This document shows positions 5,132 to 7,039 of a DNA stretch of 7,039 nt, one piece after another. The translations under genes and the position numbers were made by a program. Position 1 is the stretch's first letter, and each line of letters starts with the position of its first letter. Under the pieces are notes generated by a model that saw only the letters and a program-made list of their open reading frames with translations, was not told the DNA's origin and made no database searches. This DNA comes from Thermoflexus sp035573655 (GTDB lineage Bacteria > Chloroflexota > Anaerolineae > Thermoflexales > Thermoflexaceae), in assembly GCA_035573655.1 (NCBI GenBank), contig DATMAC010000346.1:1-7039 (forward strand), written 5' to 3'.

Positions 5132-5878
5132 ATGAGGATCCGTGGCTGCATCTTCGATCTCGGTCATACTCTGATCGAGCTTCCAGCGAATCCGGAGGAA
5201 TTACGTCAGGAAATGTTCGCCGCAGCGCTTGGGGCGTTACGCCGGCATGGCCTACGGATCGAAGAGACAGCCTTCGTGGACACCGTGGAACGCTGGATGG
5301 CCCGCCGGTATGGGCGCTGGCAGGAGGACTGGCGGGAATATCCGTTGGTGGAGACCTTCGCGCTCGCCCTCGATGAGATGGGCTACGCCGGGTTATCCGA
5401 GGAGGTTGTTCGGGAGGTGGTGCGGGCTTTCCTCGCCCCGCAAGAGGCCCGCTGGCAGCCTTTCCCGGATACCTTCTCGACGCTGGAGGCGCTTCAGCGC
5501 CGGGGCTGCCGGCTGGCCCTGCTCACCAACTCGGGCGATGTGGAGCACTCCTGGCGGCTGATCGATCGGTTCGGCCTACGCCGTTACTTCGATCCCATCG
5601 TGATCTCCGCCGCCGTCGGATGGCGGAAGCCACACCCCTCCCTCTTCTTAAGGATTGCGGAAGCGTGGGCGCTTCCCCCGCAGGCGATCGCGGTCGTTGG
5701 GGATCTGCTGGAGGCGGATATCCAGGGTGCTCATTTGGCCGGGATGCGCGGGATCTGGGCGGCGATGTCCGGCGACTCTCTGCCTCCCTCAAGCCCGATC
5801 CGACCGGACGCCGTGGTTCGCTCCTTGGGCGAGATCGTGGCCGTCCTGGATCGTTGGGAGGATGGCTCCGAACCATAG
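5132..5878 (+). CDS. HAD-superfamily hydrolase with Gly at the acid/base position (248 aa)
   Basis: This is a Rossmann-fold HAD protein with a C1-type helical cap (about 17-100). Motif I is IFDLGHTL, with nucleophile D9, but the second Asp of DxD is Gly11. Motif II is LLTNSG (130-135), motif III is K166 in GWRKPHP, and motif IV is GDLLEAD (190-196) with D191 and D196. The cap contains Trp/Arg-rich segments such as RWQEDWREY. Most relatives are phosphatases of small phosphorylated metabolites, but the residue two after the nucleophile normally serves as the general acid/base, so activity may be weak or of another kind. HAD proteins with DxG are known in the superfamily, so this is not proof of inactivity. 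The ATG at 5132 has the weak upstream AGGGA. The substrate is unknown, and neighbours offer no clear hint. Confidence 0.82.
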   Translation: MRIRGCIFDLGHTLIELPANPEELRQEMFAAALGALRRHGLRIEETAFVDTVERWMARRYGRWQEDWREYPLVETFALALDEMGYAGLSEEVVREVVRAFLAPQEARWQPFPDTFSTLEALQRRGCRLALLTNSGDVEHSWRLIDRFGLRRYFDPIVISAAVGWRKPHPSLFLRIAEAWALPPQAIAVVGDLLEADIQGAHLAGMRGIWAAMSGDSLPPSSPIRPDAVVRSLGEIVAVLDRWEDGSEP

Positions 5879-5891
5879 GCGATGTCCTTTA

Positions 5892-6014
5892 CGCCGATTG
5901 GAAATCGGCCTTTGTAGGCGCTGCGCGCTGGATGTCGGCCTACGCCGACAGGTTTTTCGGTCGGCGTAGGCCGACCACTGGCCGAAGGCCTAAGGAGGAC
6001 GATTTCAATCGACC
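5892..6014. repeat. Nested inverted-repeat element, REPIN/MITE-like
   Basis: A 123-base element lies between the HAD and UbiA genes. Its outer arms (5892-5920 and 5987-6014) are imperfect inverted copies sharing CGATT, GAAATCG, CCT and TAGGC in order, with one single-base gap. Its inner arms (5934-5949 and 5960-5975) are a perfect 16-bp inverted repeat, separated by a ten-base loop containing TTTTT. Each inner arm is itself a small hairpin (GTCGGC/GCCGAC around CTAC), and the left outer arm holds another (GCCGATT/AATCGGC around GGA). The element carries no coding sequence, and no target-site duplication was confirmed. A mobile origin is inference; a structured leader for the UbiA gene is the alternative. 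Confidence 0.75.
5934..5957 (+). terminator. Possible weak intrinsic terminator after the HAD gene
   Basis: A 6-bp GC-rich stem (GTCGGC 5934-5939, GCCGAC 5944-5949) with a four-base loop is followed by AGG and then TTTTT at 5953-5957. The stem is short and the T-run is offset by three bases, so it would be weak. The longer 16-bp pairing with 5960-5975 competes with this fold and places the T-run in a loop. Confidence 0.3.
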
Positions 6015-6059
6015 ATCACCACGGCGCAACAACGTAGACCCTGAGGAGGGATCCATCGG

Positions 6060-6929
6060 ATGTGGCGGGGGTTGAGGATCTTCCTGGAGGCGATCAAATT
6101 CGAGCACACGGTTTTTGCGTTGCCCTTCGCCTACATCGGCATGCTGCTGGCGGCGAGGGGCTGGCCGCGCTGGGAACAGGTCTTCTGGATCACGGTGGCG
6201 ATGGCGGCGGCCCGCACCCTGGCGATGAGCATGAACCGCCTGGCGGATCGCGAATACGATGCACGGAATCCCCGCACGGCGAATCGGCCGTTGCCCCGTG
6301 GCCTGCTTCGGCCGGAAACCCTCAAGCTGGCGGTGGGGATTTCAGGGATTGTGCTGGTGATCGCCGCCTGGGCGCTGAACCCGCTGTGCGTGGCGCTGCT
6401 TCCCGGCGCCCTGGTGTTTCTGATCGGCTATCATTACACCAAGCGTTTCACCTGGCTCAGCCACTGGATCCTGGGGTTCACGGATGGCCTGGCCCCCATG
6501 GGCGCCTGGATCGCCCTCCGCGGCTCGTTCTGGAAGCCGGAGGATCTGCCGGCCTGGGTCCTGGTCGCCGCCGTCACCCTCTGGATCGCCGGGTTCGATC
6601 TGATTTACGCCTGCCAGGATGTGGACTTCGACCGTCGGGAAGGGCTCCACAGCGTCCCGGCCCGCTTCGGGGTGCCGATGGCGCTCCGGTTGGCCCGCCT
6701 GAACCATCTGGGGATGCTTGCCCTCTTGATCGGCCTGGGCCTCGGGCTCCGGCTGGGATGGCCGTACTGGCTCGGCCTCGGTGCGGTGGCCGCCCTTTTA
6801 CTGTATGAACATCGTCTGGTCTCGCCAAACGACCTCTCGCGGGTGGATGTAGCGTTTTTCAATGTGAACGCCTATATCAGCGTGCTGCTGTTCGCCGCCA
6901 CATGGGGCGGGCTCGCCTGGGGGCGATAG
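6060..6929 (+). CDS. mqnP: UbiA-family prenyltransferase, probably MqnP (289 aa)
   Basis: This is an integral membrane aromatic prenyltransferase. The start IKFEHTVFALPFAYIGM (12-28) is highly characteristic of the UbiA-like group linked to the futalosine menaquinone route, where the enzyme attaches a polyprenyl chain to a naphthoate-type acceptor. The two Mg2+-diphosphate motifs are present: N59-x3-D63-x3-D67 (in NRLADREYD) and D187-x3-D191 (in YACQDVDFD), followed by GLHSVPARFG. The sequence reads as about eight or nine hydrophobic helices, and 289 aa is the usual length. The ATG at 6060 is preceded nine bases upstream by GAGGAGGG (6043-6050). No other menaquinone gene is in the window, so the mqnP name is a probable assignment; a generic 4-hydroxybenzoate-type prenyltransferase label would be the cautious one. 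Confidence 0.88.
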   Translation: MWRGLRIFLEAIKFEHTVFALPFAYIGMLLAARGWPRWEQVFWITVAMAAARTLAMSMNRLADREYDARNPRTANRPLPRGLLRPETLKLAVGISGIVLVIAAWALNPLCVALLPGALVFLIGYHYTKRFTWLSHWILGFTDGLAPMGAWIALRGSFWKPEDLPAWVLVAAVTLWIAGFDLIYACQDVDFDRREGLHSVPARFGVPMALRLARLNHLGMLALLIGLGLGLRLGWPYWLGLGAVAALLLYEHRLVSPNDLSRVDVAFFNVNAYISVLLFAATWGGLAWGR

Positions 6930-7039
6930 CACGGAGAACCGTAACCCACAGGCCGTTCGACGTTCCAGCCGCTGGGTGGAAGACCAAAGCGCGCCCTCAG
7001 AGAGTGTCTGAGAAATATGCAGGAAGCCACGTCACGATT
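6930..7039. other. Downstream flank without a recognisable gene
   Basis: No coding sequence is recognisable in these 110 bases. A 6-bp hairpin (CTCAGA 6996-7001, TCTGAG 7007-7012) with a five-base loop lies 67 bases after the UbiA stop, but it has no T-run on either side. The text from 7000 onward (GAGAGTGTCTGAGAAAT) has the look of some insertion-sequence ends; this is only an impression, because the window stops before any transposase could be seen. Confidence 0.3.

Noticed and set aside
6062..6808. 248-residue open frame on the + strand within the UbiA gene
   Set aside because: Gly/Pro/Arg-rich out-of-frame reading; the prenyltransferase frame has both catalytic Asp motifs.

Overview
The window is about 7 kb of GC-rich bacterial chromosome. 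Nine intact protein genes all lie on the + strand, separated by short gaps, and two of the gaps hold clusters of palindromic repeats. No tRNA, rRNA, transposase, CRISPR array or phage gene is visible. The gene families suggest a thermophilic Chloroflexota member, perhaps near Thermoflexia or Anaerolineae: a ParB-like/DUF4032 protein, a membrane-anchored cytochrome c with a second C-x4-CH motif, a futalosine-type UbiA prenyltransferase, and G/C-rich hairpin repeats between genes. This assignment rests on family recognition and was not tested by a search.

Layout. Positions 1-138 hold no recognisable gene. Positions 139-2028 form a tight three-gene unit: a small MazG-type nucleotide pyrophosphohydrolase, a calcineurin-like metallophosphoesterase sharing an ATGA stop/start with it, and a ParB-like/DUF4032 protein. 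The phosphoesterase frame runs 140 bases into the third gene. A separate gene for a two-haem-motif cytochrome c with a membrane helix at each end follows (2106-2786). The gap 2787-3057 is almost filled by three degenerate units, each made of two opposed hairpins of one common design whose stems vary by paired changes.

Positions 3058-5027 carry tsaE, tsaB and a rimI-type acetyltransferase gene. This is the classic t6A-modification cluster, but tsaD is not in the window. A HAD-superfamily hydrolase follows (5132-5878). After it comes a 123-base nested inverted repeat resembling a REPIN or MITE (5892-6014). A UbiA-family prenyltransferase (6060-6929), probably MqnP of menaquinone synthesis, is the last gene. 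The final 110 bases hold no clear gene.

How the genes work together. TsaE and TsaB support synthesis of the t6A base on ANN-decoding tRNAs, and RimI-type enzymes acetylate protein N-termini; their co-location is widely conserved. The cytochrome c and the menaquinone-pathway prenyltransferase both fit a respiratory membrane chain. The first three genes look like one transcription unit, possibly tied to nucleotide housekeeping, but their joint role is unknown. No complete novel system could be demonstrated. The most unusual material is the covarying hairpin array, the nested palindromic element, and the overlapping phosphoesterase/ParB-like junction.
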